A program made the position numbers and the translations under genes. Shown one piece after another: positions 1 through 7,691 of a stretch of DNA of 42,380 nt. This stretch comes from Derxia lacustris (GTDB taxonomy: Bacteria; Pseudomonadota; Gammaproteobacteria; Burkholderiales; Burkholderiaceae_E): the NCBI RefSeq assembly GCF_002105195.1, contig NZ_MUHU01000053.1, positions 1 to 42,380 of the forward strand, written 5' to 3'. The first letter of the stretch is position 1. Each line of letters opens with the position of its first letter. Below the pieces are notes generated by a model, which saw nothing but the letters and a program-made list of their open reading frames with translations, was not told the origin of the DNA and did not search any database.

Positions 1-350
<350 letters not shown>

Positions 351-357
351 TGATCGA

Positions 358-384
358 AAGCTCCGGCAGCGCTTGCCGGAGCTT
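358..384 (+). terminator. Perfect 11-bp hairpin between tuf and rpsJ, no T-tract
   Basis: The arms at 358-368 and 374-384 are perfectly complementary over 11 bp with a 5-base loop. The following bases are GC-rich with no run of T, so this is not a classical intrinsic terminator. It could be a partial terminator, an RNA-stability element at the tuf 3' end, or a processing site between the tuf and S10 transcripts. Confidence 0.5.
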
Positions 385-416
385 CGCGATCGCCGCCCCG
401 TTCTTTGGAGTACTAA

Positions 417-728
417 ATGACAAACCAGAAGATCCGCATTCGCCTGAAGGCCTTCGACTACCGTCTGATCGATCAGTCGGCACTCGAAATCGTGGATACC
501 GCCAAGCGCACTGGCGCAGTCGTCAAGGGCCCGGTGCCCCTGCCGACCCGCATCCAGCGCTTCGATGTGCTGCGTTCGCCTCATGTGAACAAGACGTCGC
601 GCGACCAGTTCGAGATCCGCACTCACCAGCGTCTGATGGACATCGTCGATCCGACGGAGAAGACGGTCGATGCGCTGATGAAGCTCGATCTGCCGGCTGG
701 TGTGGACGTCGAAATCAAGCTTCAGTAA
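417..728 (+). CDS. rpsJ: 30S ribosomal protein S10 (NusE)
   Basis: Protein of 103 residues, the usual S10 length, with the conserved RIRLKAFDYRLID start and the SPHVNKTSRDQFE loop that reaches into the 30S head. S10 also acts as NusE, joining NusB in transcription antitermination. The ATG has a GGAG Shine-Dalgarno at 406-409, 7 bases upstream. It opens the S10 block 66 bases after tuf, the normal betaproteobacterial arrangement, and the hairpin at 358-384 lies in that gap. Nothing in the sequence looks unusual. Confidence 0.98.
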   Translation: MTNQKIRIRLKAFDYRLIDQSALEIVDTAKRTGAVVKGPVPLPTRIQRFDVLRSPHVNKTSRDQFEIRTHQRLMDIVDPTEKTVDALMKLDLPAGVDVEIKLQ

Positions 729-731
729 TGC

Positions 732-761
732 TTGATCGCGGCGTGTGCCGCGTGCCATAAT
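732..761 (+). promoter_or_regulatory. Possible internal promoter before rplC
   Basis: TTGATC at 732-737 and CATAAT at 756-761 are spaced 18 bp apart, a plausible sigma-70 promoter in the 106-base rpsJ-rplC gap. A 6-bp hairpin (737-742 with 747-752) lies in the spacer, and a run of six T follows near 796. This would boost rplC and downstream genes independently of tuf/rpsJ readthrough. It is inferred from sequence match only. Confidence 0.35.
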
Positions 762-834
762 CTGTGGCTTCGCTCGCCTCGTGCGGGCGCGAATTTTTTG
801 GTCCGGCCAATCGCAGCCGGGTTTGGAGATAACA

Positions 835-1491
835 ATGGGTCTTCGCTCCCAATTGGGTTTGATTGGGCGGAAGGTCGGCATGACGCGCATCTTCACGGAC
901 GATGGTGATTCCATTCCCGTGACTGTGCTCGACGTATCGAACAACCGCGTTTCCCAAGTCAAGTCCCCCGAAGTTGACGGCTACACGGCCGTTCAAGTCG
1001 TCTATGGTGTGCGTCGCGCTTCGCGCGTCACCAAGGCGCAGGCTGGTCATCTGGCCAAGGCCGGCGTCGAGGCGGGCTCTCTCGTGCGCGAGTTCCGCGT
1101 TGACGAGAGCAAGGCTGCAGAGCTCAAGGCTGGCTCGGTCGTCGGTGTTGATCTCTTCAGCGCTGGTCAGAAGGTTGATGTGCAAGGCACGTCGATCGGC
1201 AAGGGCTACGCTGGTGTCATCAAGCGCCACAACTTCTCGTCGAATCGTGCTTCGCACGGCAATTCGCGTTCGCATAACGTTCCGGGTTCGATCGGCATGG
1301 CCCAGGATCCGGGCCGTGTCTTCCCCGGCAAGCGGATGACCGGCCATCTCGGCGATGTGACTTGCACGGTCCAGAACCTCGAGATCGCGCGTGTCGACGC
1401 CGAGCGTCAACTGCTGCTGGTCAAGGGCGCAGTGCCCGGCGCCAAGGGCGGCTCGGTGGTCATCACGCCGGCCGTCAAGGCCAAGGCATAA
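835..1491 (+). CDS. rplC: 50S ribosomal protein L3
   Basis: Protein of 218 residues. It starts MGLRSQLGLIGRKVGMTRIF, with the ATG at 835 preceded by TTTGGAG; an upstream in-frame ATG at 745 is not a credible start because it would add a non-homologous leader. L3 binds 23S rRNA early in 50S assembly and extends a loop towards the peptidyl transferase centre. The conserved loop segment with SHGNSRSHNVPGSIGMAQDPG is present, including the glutamine that PrmB methylates in other bacteria. rplD follows 12 bases downstream. Confidence 0.98.
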   Translation: MGLRSQLGLIGRKVGMTRIFTDDGDSIPVTVLDVSNNRVSQVKSPEVDGYTAVQVVYGVRRASRVTKAQAGHLAKAGVEAGSLVREFRVDESKAAELKAGSVVGVDLFSAGQKVDVQGTSIGKGYAGVIKRHNFSSNRASHGNSRSHNVPGSIGMAQDPGRVFPGKRMTGHLGDVTCTVQNLEIARVDAERQLLLVKGAVPGAKGGSVVITPAVKAKA

Positions 1492-1503
1492 GGAGCGAAC
1501 GCA

Positions 1504-2112
1504 ATGGAACTCAAGCTCCTGGGCAATGAAGGCACTGTCAGCGCTCCCGACACGATCTTCGGTCGTGAATACAACGAGCCGCTGATTCACCAGATCATCA
1601 TCGCGTACCAGGCGAACGCCCGTTCGGGCAATCGCGCTCAGAAGGATCGCGAGCAAGTCCACCACACCACGAAGAAGCCGTGGCGCCAAAAGGGTACGGG
1701 CCGCGCTCGTGCCGGTATGTCGTCCAGCCCGCTGTGGCGTGGCGGCGGTCGCATCTTCCCGAACTCCCCCGAGGAGAACTTCACCCAGAAGGTGAACAAG
1801 AAGATGTACCGCGCCGGCATGCAGTCGATCTATTCGCAGCTTGTGCGCGAAGGTCGTCTGTCGGTGGTGGATTCGTTCTCGATCGATGCTCCCAAGACCA
1901 AGCTGCTCGCTGAAAAGCTGAAGGCGCTGGGTCTGGAATCGGTGCTGCTGATCACTGACAGCGTTGACGAAAATCTGTACCTCGCGTCGCGCAATCTGGC
2001 TCACGTCGAAGTGGTCGCGCCGGGTCAGGCCGATCCGCTGTCGCTCGTTCGCTACCAGAACGTCGTGATCACGAAGGCTGCGATCGACAAGATTCAGGAG
2101 ATCCTGGCATGA
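1504..2112 (+). CDS. rplD: 50S ribosomal protein L4
   Basis: Protein of 202 residues with the L4 globular fold and the long basic tunnel loop (KPWRQKGTGRARAGMSSSPLWRGGGRIF). In enterobacteria L4 also represses its own operon by acting on the S10 leader; whether that happens here cannot be read from the sequence. The stop overlaps the rplW start as ATGA, which suggests translational coupling. The AAGGAG Shine-Dalgarno lies at about 1490-1495. Confidence 0.98.
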   Translation: MELKLLGNEGTVSAPDTIFGREYNEPLIHQIIIAYQANARSGNRAQKDREQVHHTTKKPWRQKGTGRARAGMSSSPLWRGGGRIFPNSPEENFTQKVNKKMYRAGMQSIYSQLVREGRLSVVDSFSIDAPKTKLLAEKLKALGLESVLLITDSVDENLYLASRNLAHVEVVAPGQADPLSLVRYQNVVITKAAIDKIQEILA

Positions 2113-2420
2113 GCAACTTCAGCGAAGAGCGTTTGTACAAGGTCCTGCTGGCGCCGGTGATTTCCGAGAAGTCGACGTTCGTTGCCGACAAGCACGAACA
2201 GGTTGTGTTCCGCGTGCTGCGCGATGCGACCAAGCCGGAAATTCGCGCCGCCGTCGAAAAGCTTTTCGAGGTGCAGGTGGAGTCGGTGCAGGTAAGCAAC
2301 CGCAAGGGCAAGGTGAAGCGTTTCGGCAAGATGATCGGCCGTCGTGATCACGAGAAGAAGGCCTTTGTCTGCTTGAAGCCCGGTCAGGAAATCAACTTCC
2401 AGGCGTTGGAGGCGAAGTAA
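2109..2420 (+). CDS. rplW: 50S ribosomal protein L23
   Basis: Protein of 103 residues. L23 sits at the exit of the nascent peptide tunnel and is the docking site of trigger factor and SRP. The conserved VISEKST segment near residue 18, containing the glutamate known to contact trigger factor, is present, and so is the KRFGK basic region. The start overlaps rplD by 4 bases, and the TAA stop shares one base with the rplB ATG (TAATG), so the three genes look translationally coupled. Confidence 0.98.
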   Translation: MSNFSEERLYKVLLAPVISEKSTFVADKHEQVVFRVLRDATKPEIRAAVEKLFEVQVESVQVSNRKGKVKRFGKMIGRRDHEKKAFVCLKPGQEINFQALEAK

Positions 2421-3244
2421 TGGCCCTCGTCAAAGTAAAGCCGACGTCCCCGGGACGTCGCGGCGTGGTCAAGGTGGTGAACCCCAGTTTGTACAAGGGT
2501 CGCCCGGTCGCCTCGCTCGTCGAGCCGCAATCCAAGACTGCCGGCCGCAACAACAACGGTCATATCACGGTCCGTCACAAGGGCGGTGGTCATCGTCAGC
2601 ACTACCGTGTCGTCGATTTCCGTCGCAACAAGGACGGCATCGTCGCGAAGGTCGAGCGCCTTGAGTACGACCCGAACCGGTCGGCCAACATCGCGCTGCT
2701 GCTGTATTCGGATGGTGAGCGTCGCTACATCATCGCGCCGAAGGGTATCGAGGTTGGTGCGCAGATCCAGAGCGGTCCGCAAGCGCCGATCAAGACCGGC
2801 AATGCGCTGCCCATCCGCAGCATTCCGGTCGGCACCACGATTCATTGCGTGGAAATGCTGCCTGGCAAGGGGGCGCAGATTGCGCGTTCTGCCGGTGCTG
2901 GCGTTCAGCTGCTGGCACGCGAAGGCGTCTATGCCCAGCTGCGTCTGCGCTCGGGTGAAATCCGCAAGGTGCATGTCGAGTGCCGCGCGACCATCGGTGA
3001 AGTCGGCAACGAAGAGCACAGCCTGCGCCAGATCGGCAAGGCCGGCGCCAATCGCTGGCGCGGCATTCGTCCGACGGTGCGTGGTACTGCAATGAACCCG
3101 ATCGATCACCCGCACGGTGGCGGCGAAGGCCGCACTGGCGAGGGTCGTGAGCCGGTCAGCCCGTGGGGTACGCCGGCCAAGGGCTACCGTACGCGTAGCA
3201 ACAAGCGCACGACGAGCATGATCGTCCAGCGCCGTAAGAAATAA
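2420..3244 (+). CDS. rplB: 50S ribosomal protein L2
   Basis: Protein of 274 residues, the full family length. L2 is one of the core proteins around the peptidyl transferase centre. The C-terminal signature NPIDHPHGGGEGR is intact and includes the conserved histidine linked to peptidyl transfer in other bacteria. The basic KGGGHRQHYR and GNALPIRSIPVGT segments are also present. It starts one base inside the rplW stop codon and is followed after 12 bases by rpsS. Confidence 0.98.
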   Translation: MALVKVKPTSPGRRGVVKVVNPSLYKGRPVASLVEPQSKTAGRNNNGHITVRHKGGGHRQHYRVVDFRRNKDGIVAKVERLEYDPNRSANIALLLYSDGERRYIIAPKGIEVGAQIQSGPQAPIKTGNALPIRSIPVGTTIHCVEMLPGKGAQIARSAGAGVQLLAREGVYAQLRLRSGEIRKVHVECRATIGEVGNEEHSLRQIGKAGANRWRGIRPTVRGTAMNPIDHPHGGGEGRTGEGREPVSPWGTPAKGYRTRSNKRTTSMIVQRRKK

Positions 3245-3256
3245 GCGGAGGACTGA

Positions 3257-3532
3257 ATGACTCGTTCAATCAAGAAGGGTCCGTTCGTCGACGCGCACCT
3301 CGTGCACAAGGTGGACGCTGCGCGTGCTTCGAATGACAAGCGGCCGATCAAGACCTGGTCGCGTCGTTCGACGATCCTGCCCGATTTCGTCGGGCTGACG
3401 ATCGCCGTGCACAACGGACGCCAGCATGTGCCGGTGTACGTGTCGGAGAACATGGTCGGGCACAAGCTCGGCGAGTTCGCGCTGACCCGTACATTCAAGG
3501 GCCACGCTGCGGACAAGAAGGCGAAGAGGTAA
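3257..3532 (+). CDS. rpsS: 30S ribosomal protein S19
   Basis: Protein of 91 residues opening MTRSIKKGPFVDAHL, with TWSRRSTILPDFVG and a basic tail. S19 lies in the head of the 30S subunit next to S13 and contacts the A-site tRNA through its tail. The GCGGAGG Shine-Dalgarno sits just upstream of the ATG. rplV starts four bases after its stop. Confidence 0.98.
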   Translation: MTRSIKKGPFVDAHLVHKVDAARASNDKRPIKTWSRRSTILPDFVGLTIAVHNGRQHVPVYVSENMVGHKLGEFALTRTFKGHAADKKAKR

Positions 3533-3536
3533 GCAG

Positions 3537-3866
3537 ATGGAAACTACCGCCACCCTCCGCGGCGTTCACCTGTCGGCCCAAAAAGGTCGTCTGGTTGCCG
3601 ATCAGATTCGCGGCCTGAAGATCGACAAGGCACTCAATGTGTTGGCCTTCAGCCCGAAGCGTGCTGCGACGATCATCAAGAAGGTCGTTGAATCGGCGAT
3701 CGCCAATGCCGAGCACAACGATGGCGCCGACATCGATGAACTGCGCGTCAAGCGCATTCACGTCGAAGAAGGCACCCCGATGAAGCGGTTTACCGCGCGC
3801 GCAAAAGGCCGCGGCAATCGCATCCTGAAGCGCACTTGCCACGTCTACGTGGTCGTCGGCGACTGA
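3537..3866 (+). CDS. rplV: 50S ribosomal protein L22
   Basis: Protein of 109 residues. L22 has a globular domain on the 50S surface and a long beta-hairpin lining the exit tunnel; the hairpin is seen as RIHVEEGTPMKRFTARAKGR. Mutations in this hairpin change macrolide response in other species; the sequence here shows no deletion. The start is set by GAAGAGG upstream, overlapping the end of rpsS. Confidence 0.98.
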   Translation: METTATLRGVHLSAQKGRLVADQIRGLKIDKALNVLAFSPKRAATIIKKVVESAIANAEHNDGADIDELRVKRIHVEEGTPMKRFTARAKGRGNRILKRTCHVYVVVGD

Positions 3867-3874
3867 GGAAAGAC

Positions 3875-4669
3875 ATGGGACAGAAAATCCACCCTACCGG
3901 GTTCCGGCTCTCGGTCACGCGCAACTGGTCTTCGCGCTGGTATGCCAACGGTCGCGACTACCCGCAGATGCTCGGCGATGACATCCGTGTCCGCGAATAT
4001 CTGAAGAAGAAGCTCAAGAACGCTTCGGTCGGCCGCGTGCTGATCGAACGTCCGGCGAAGAATGCTCGCATCACGATCTTCAGCTCGCGTCCCGGCGTCG
4101 TCATCGGCAAGAAGGGCGAAGACATCGAGACGCTGAAGGCCGATCTGCAGCGCCTGCTGGGTATCCCTGTTCATGTGAACATCGAGGAAATCCGCAAGCC
4201 TGAAATCGATGCTCAGCTGATCGCGAACAGCATCGCCCAGCAGCTCGAGAAGCGGATCATGTTCCGCCGCGCGATGAAGCGCGCGATGCAGAACGCCATG
4301 CGTCTGGGTGCTCAGGGCATCAAGATCATGTCGTCCGGTCGTCTGAACGGCATCGAAATCGCTCGCACCGAGTGGTATCGCGAAGGGCGCGTGCCGCTTC
4401 ATACGCTGCGTGCCGACATCGACTACGGTTTCGACGAAGCCCGTACCACCTACGGCGTCATCGGCATCAAGGTTTGGGTCTACAAGGGCGACATGCTCGC
4501 CCGTGGCGAGGCGCCTACCGTGGCCGAGCCGGAAGAAGACAAGCGTGGTCGTCGCCCGGGTCGTCCGGGTCCGAAGGACGGTCGTCCGCCGCGTGGCCGC
4601 GGCACCCGCAGCGATGGCGTGAAGCCCGCTCGCAAGGTTGAAGGAGAGAAGGATGCTGCAGCCAGCTAG
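3875..4669 (+). CDS. rpsC: 30S ribosomal protein S3, with extended basic C-terminus
   Basis: Protein of 264 residues starting MGQKIHPTGFRLSVTRNWSS at the ATG at 3875, preceded by GAGGAAAG. It has the KH RNA-binding motif GVVIGKKGEDIE and the conserved C-terminal S3 domain ending near GDMLARGEAP. About 35 extra residues rich in Arg, Gly and Pro follow, making it longer than the enterobacterial protein (233 residues). Such tails are typical of Burkholderiales. S3 lines the mRNA entry channel and has helicase activity with S4 and S5. The last 17 bases overlap the start of rplP. Confidence 0.97.
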   Translation: MGQKIHPTGFRLSVTRNWSSRWYANGRDYPQMLGDDIRVREYLKKKLKNASVGRVLIERPAKNARITIFSSRPGVVIGKKGEDIETLKADLQRLLGIPVHVNIEEIRKPEIDAQLIANSIAQQLEKRIMFRRAMKRAMQNAMRLGAQGIKIMSSGRLNGIEIARTEWYREGRVPLHTLRADIDYGFDEARTTYGVIGIKVWVYKGDMLARGEAPTVAEPEEDKRGRRPGRPGPKDGRPPRGRGTRSDGVKPARKVEGEKDAAAS

Positions 4670-5069
4670 GCGGAAATACCGCAAGGAACAGAAGGGCCGC
4701 AACACGGGCCTGGCGACTCGCGGCGCCTCGGTGTCGTTTGGTGAGTACGGTCTCAAGGCCGTCGGCCGTGGCCGTCTGACCGCGCGCCAGATCGAGGCGG
4801 CCCGTCGCGCGATGACCCGTCATATCAAGCGTGGTGGTCGCATCTGGATCCGCATCTTCCCGGACAAGCCGATTTCGCAAAAGCCGGCTGAAGTCCGGAT
4901 GGGTAACGGCAAGGGCAATCCGGAGTACTACGTTGCCGAGATTCAGCCCGGCAAGGTTCTGTACGAAATGGACGGCGTTGATGAAACGCTCGCTCGCGAA
5001 GCTTTCCGCCTCGCGGCGGCGAAGCTTCCGCTGCAGACGATCTTTGTCACGCGCCAGGTCGGCGCCTGA
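4653..5069 (+). CDS. rplP: 50S ribosomal protein L16
   Basis: Protein of 138 residues beginning MLQPARRKYRKEQKGRN at the ATG at 4653, which lies inside the rpsC 3' end; an AAGGAGAG Shine-Dalgarno at 4641-4648 confirms this start over an in-frame ATG at 4638. L16 organises the A-site region of the 50S subunit. The RGGRIWIRIFPDKP segment carries the arginine that is hydroxylated in other bacteria, and GNGKGNPEYYVA is intact. Confidence 0.97.
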   Translation: MLQPARRKYRKEQKGRNTGLATRGASVSFGEYGLKAVGRGRLTARQIEAARRAMTRHIKRGGRIWIRIFPDKPISQKPAEVRMGNGKGNPEYYVAEIQPGKVLYEMDGVDETLAREAFRLAAAKLPLQTIFVTRQVGA

Positions 5070-5084
5070 CGCAGGGAGCAAACA

Positions 5085-5279
5085 ATGAAGTCGAGTGAAC
5101 TCCGCACCAAGGATGTTCCGGCCCTCGAAGCCGAACTCAAGGACCTGCTGAAGGCCCACTTCGGTCTGCGCATGCAGCACGCCACGCAGCAACTGTCGAA
5201 CACCACGCAGCTGTCGCGCGTGCGCCGCGACATTGCGCGCGTGAAGACCGTTCTGCATGAGAAGGCGAGCAAGCAATGA
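5085..5279 (+). CDS. rpmC: 50S ribosomal protein L29
   Basis: Small protein of 64 residues, largely two alpha helices (MKSSELRTKDV, then LFGLRMQ-like core seen as HFGLRMQHATQQL). L29 lies beside L23 at the tunnel exit. The stop overlaps the rpsQ start as ATGA, indicating coupled translation. An AGGGAG Shine-Dalgarno precedes the ATG. Confidence 0.97.
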   Translation: MKSSELRTKDVPALEAELKDLLKAHFGLRMQHATQQLSNTTQLSRVRRDIARVKTVLHEKASKQ

Positions 5280-5548
5280 ACACCGAAACCAAGACCGCGC
5301 TGCGCCGCGTCCTTCAAGGGCGTGTCGTGAGCGACAAGATGAACAAGACTGTCGTCGTGCTGGTTGAGACTCGGGTCAAGCACCCGCTCTACGGCAAGTT
5401 CATCAAGCGCTCGAAGAAGTATCACGCGCACGACGAAGCTGGCGAATGCAATGCCGGCGATACCGTCGAGATCAGCGAATCGCGCCCGATCTCGAAGACC
5501 AAGGCGTGGGTCGTGACCCGTCGCATTGCACAAGCTCAAGTGGTTTGA
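5276..5548 (+). CDS. rpsQ: 30S ribosomal protein S17
   Basis: Protein of 90 residues with the OB-fold core LQGRVVSDKMNKTVVVLVE and the loop HPLYGKFIKRSKKYHAHDE. S17 is a primary binder of 16S rRNA, needed early in 30S assembly. It closes the S10 block here, because a terminator-like hairpin with an embedded promoter follows 8 bases after the stop. Confidence 0.98.
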   Translation: MNTETKTALRRVLQGRVVSDKMNKTVVVLVETRVKHPLYGKFIKRSKKYHAHDEAGECNAGDTVEISESRPISKTKAWVVTRRIAQAQVV

Positions 5549-5556
5549 TGCATGAA

Positions 5557-5588
5557 AGCTTGACGCCGCAATGGCGTCAAGCTATAGT
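5557..5588 (+). promoter_or_regulatory. spc promoter embedded in a terminator-like hairpin
   Basis: TTGACG at 5560-5565 and TATAGT at 5583-5588 are separated by exactly 17 bp, a near-consensus sigma-70 promoter. The same bases form a perfect 11-bp inverted repeat, 5557-5567 with 5573-5583 around a 5-base loop, followed by ATAGTCTTTT. The left arm contains the -35 box and the -10 box starts at the last base of the right arm. The element can therefore end S10 transcripts and start the spc transcript. A second 7-bp hairpin (5603-5609 with 5614-5620) lies in the roughly 105-base leader before rplN. Confidence 0.75.
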
Positions 5589-5699
5589 CTTTTGCTTTCC
5601 TTCTCGCGCATTTGCGCGAGGCCTCTCCCAAACAGGCCCAGCCTGACGGGACCAAGACTGACCAAGGCGTCAAGCCTCGGCTTAAGTTGGGACTAATCC

Positions 5700-6068
5700 A
5701 TGATCCAGATGCAATCGACTCTGGACGTCGCTGACAACACCGGTGCGCGTACGGTTATGTGCATCAAGGTGCTCGGCGGCTCCAAGCGCCGGTACGCGAG
5801 TATCGGGGACATCATCAAGGTGAGCGTCAAAGACGCCGCTCCCCGTGGTCGCGTCAAGAAGGGCGAGGTGTACAACGCCGTCGTCGTTCGGACCGCCAAG
5901 GGCGTTCGCCGCCAAGATGGTTCCCTCGTCCGTTTCGACGGCAATGCCGCCGTTCTCCTGAACAACAAGCTCGAGCCGATCGGTACCCGTATTTTCGGGC
6001 CGGTGACGCGTGAGCTGCGTACCGAGCGATTCATGAAGATCGTCTCGCTCGCGCCTGAAGTTCTGTAA
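5700..6068 (+). CDS. rplN: 50S ribosomal protein L14
   Basis: Protein of 122 residues starting MIQMQSTLDVADNTGAR, with the L14 signature regions GDIIKVSVKDAAPRG and GTRIFGPVTRELR. L14 lies at the subunit interface near L19 and is where RsfS binds. It is the first gene of the spc block. Its Shine-Dalgarno is weak (GGGA about 9 bases upstream), unusual for such a highly expressed gene, and the leader from the 5560-5588 promoter is about 105 bases long. Confidence 0.98.
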   Translation: MIQMQSTLDVADNTGARTVMCIKVLGGSKRRYASIGDIIKVSVKDAAPRGRVKKGEVYNAVVVRTAKGVRRQDGSLVRFDGNAAVLLNNKLEPIGTRIFGPVTRELRTERFMKIVSLAPEVL

Positions 6069-6080
6069 GGAGCGCGACCA

Positions 6081-6395
6081 ATGAACAAGATCCGCAAGGG
6101 TGACGAAGTCATCGTCCTCACGGGCAAGGACAAGGGCAAGCGCGGCGTCGTGCTGCAGCGCCTGGATTCCGAGCGCGTGGTGGTCGAGGGCATCAATGTC
6201 GCGAAGAAACATGTCCGCCCGAACCCGATGAAGGGTGTTCAAGGCGGCATCGTCGATCTCACGATGCCGATCCACATCTCGAACGTCGCGCTGTTCGACG
6301 CGAAGGCCGGTTCGGCCTCGCGCGTTGGCGTGAAGGTCGAAAACGGCGAAACGCTGCGCTTCTTCAAGAAGAGCGGCGAGCTCGTCAAGGCTTGA
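6081..6395 (+). CDS. rplX: 50S ribosomal protein L24
   Basis: Protein of 104 residues with an N-terminal KOW motif (VIVLTGKDKGKRGVVL). L24 is an assembly initiator that binds near the 5' end of 23S rRNA. KHVRPNPMKGVQGGI and the RVGVKVENGETLRFFKKSGE tail match the family. The start has AAGGAGCG upstream, overlapping the rplN stop region. rplE follows after 10 bases. Confidence 0.98.
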   Translation: MNKIRKGDEVIVLTGKDKGKRGVVLQRLDSERVVVEGINVAKKHVRPNPMKGVQGGIVDLTMPIHISNVALFDAKAGSASRVGVKVENGETLRFFKKSGELVKA

Positions 6396-6405
6396 GGTGG
6401 CGACG

Positions 6406-6945
6406 ATGGCAAGACTGCAAGAGTTCTATCGCGAGAAGGTCGTGGCTGATCTGACCGGCAAGTTCGGTTATTCGTCGGTCATGGAAGTCCCGCGTATCAC
6501 CAAGATCACCCTGAACATGGGTGTGGGCGAAGCGATCTCCGACAAGAAGGTGATCGAGCATGCCGTTGGTGACATGACGAAGATCGCCGGCCAGAAGCCG
6601 GTGGTCACCAAGGCGCGCAAGGCTATCGCCGGTTTCAAGATTCGTCAGGGCTATCCGATCGGTTGCATGGTGACGCTGCGTGGCGTGCGCATGTATGAAT
6701 TCCTCGATCGCCTGGTGACGGTTGCACTGCCCCGCGTGCGTGACTTCCGAGGCATCTCGGGGCGCGCTTTCGATGGCCGTGGCAACTACAACATGGGTGT
6801 CAAGGAGCAGATCATCTTCCCGGAAATCGAGTACGAGAAGGTCGATGCGCTTCGTGGGCTGAACATCAGCATCACCACCACCGCGAAGACGGATGAAGAA
6901 GCCAAGGCGCTTCTGGCCGCCTTCAAGTTCCCGTTCAAGAATTGA
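6406..6945 (+). CDS. rplE: 50S ribosomal protein L5
   Basis: Protein of 179 residues starting MARLQEFYREKVV at the ATG at 6406; the GAGGTGG at 6395-6400 acts as its ribosome binding site and argues against the in-frame GTG at 6397. L5 binds 5S rRNA with L18 and contacts P-site tRNA. The motifs ITLNMGVGEA, QKPVVTKARKAIAGFKIR and FPEIEYEKVDALRGLNI are intact. The length equals that of the usual family member. Confidence 0.98.
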   Translation: MARLQEFYREKVVADLTGKFGYSSVMEVPRITKITLNMGVGEAISDKKVIEHAVGDMTKIAGQKPVVTKARKAIAGFKIRQGYPIGCMVTLRGVRMYEFLDRLVTVALPRVRDFRGISGRAFDGRGNYNMGVKEQIIFPEIEYEKVDALRGLNISITTTAKTDEEAKALLAAFKFPFKN

Positions 6946-6952
6946 GGTCGGC

Positions 6953-7258
6953 ATGGCGAAGCTTAGCCTGATCAATCGCGAGATCAAACGCGCAGCCCTG
7001 GCGGACAAGTTTGCCAAGAAGCGCGAAAGCCTGAAGGCGATCATCGGCGACCAGTCGAAGTCGGACGAGGAGCGCTACGAAGCTCGTCTGAAGCTGCAGC
7101 AACTGCCCCGCAATGCCAACCCGACGCGCCAGCGCAATCGCTGTGCAGTGACCGGTCGGCCGCGCGGAACCTACCGCAAGTTCGGTCTCGGCCGCATCAA
7201 GCTGCGTGAAGCGGCCATGCGTGGCGAAGTGCCGGGCATGGTCAAGGCCAGCTGGTAA
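6953..7258 (+). CDS. rpsN: 30S ribosomal protein S14 (zinc-independent type)
   Basis: Protein of 101 residues beginning MAKLSLINREIKR, with the ATG at 6953 after GAGGTCGGC. This is the long, zinc-free form of S14, because the ending NRCAVTGRPRGTYRKFGLGRIKLRE has a single cysteine and no CxxC pair. S14 is in the 30S head next to S3 and S10. The start lies 7 bases after the rplE stop. An in-frame ATG at 6893, inside rplE, is not supported. Confidence 0.98.
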   Translation: MAKLSLINREIKRAALADKFAKKRESLKAIIGDQSKSDEERYEARLKLQQLPRNANPTRQRNRCAVTGRPRGTYRKFGLGRIKLREAAMRGEVPGMVKASW

Positions 7259-7278
7259 GCCGACGGACGGAGAACGCT

Positions 7279-7674
7279 ATGAGTATGAGTGATCCCATCG
7301 CCGACATGCTGACCCGGATTCGCAACGGCCAGCAGGTTGAGCGCAAGTTTGTCGATATGCCCTCGTCGAAGCTCAAGATCGCGATCGCGAACGTGCTGAA
7401 GGACGAAGGCTATATCGAAGGTTTCGAAGTGAAGACGGAAGACGGCAAGCCCACGCTGCGCGTCGAGCTGAAGTACTACGCGGGTCGTCCGGTCATCGAC
7501 CGTATCGAGCGCGTGTCCAAGCCGGGTCTTCGCATTTACAAGGGGCGTGACGGCATTCCTCAGGTCATGAATGGCCTCGGCGTGGCGATCGTCTCGACGT
7601 CCAAGGGTGTGATGACGGATCGTCGTGCACGCGCTGCGGGTGTCGGTGGCGAAGTCCTTTGCTACGTCGCCTGA
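7279..7674 (+). CDS. rpsH: 30S ribosomal protein S8
   Basis: Protein of 131 residues starting MSMSDPIADMLTRIRNGQ; a second ATG at 7285 is two codons in, but the first matches the family. S8 binds helix 21 of 16S rRNA and, in enterobacteria, represses the spc operon through a similar structure in rplE mRNA. The C-terminal signature GVAIVSTSKGVMTDRRAR is intact. The Shine-Dalgarno is GACGGAG. Confidence 0.98.
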   Translation: MSMSDPIADMLTRIRNGQQVERKFVDMPSSKLKIAIANVLKDEGYIEGFEVKTEDGKPTLRVELKYYAGRPVIDRIERVSKPGLRIYKGRDGIPQVMNGLGVAIVSTSKGVMTDRRARAAGVGGEVLCYVA

Positions 7675-7691
7675 TCCGGGAGGAATGAAAA

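Noticed and set aside
715..2004. Open frame of 429 codons antisense to rplC and rplD
   Set aside because: It lies wholly opposite conserved ribosomal protein genes and is a codon-bias shadow.
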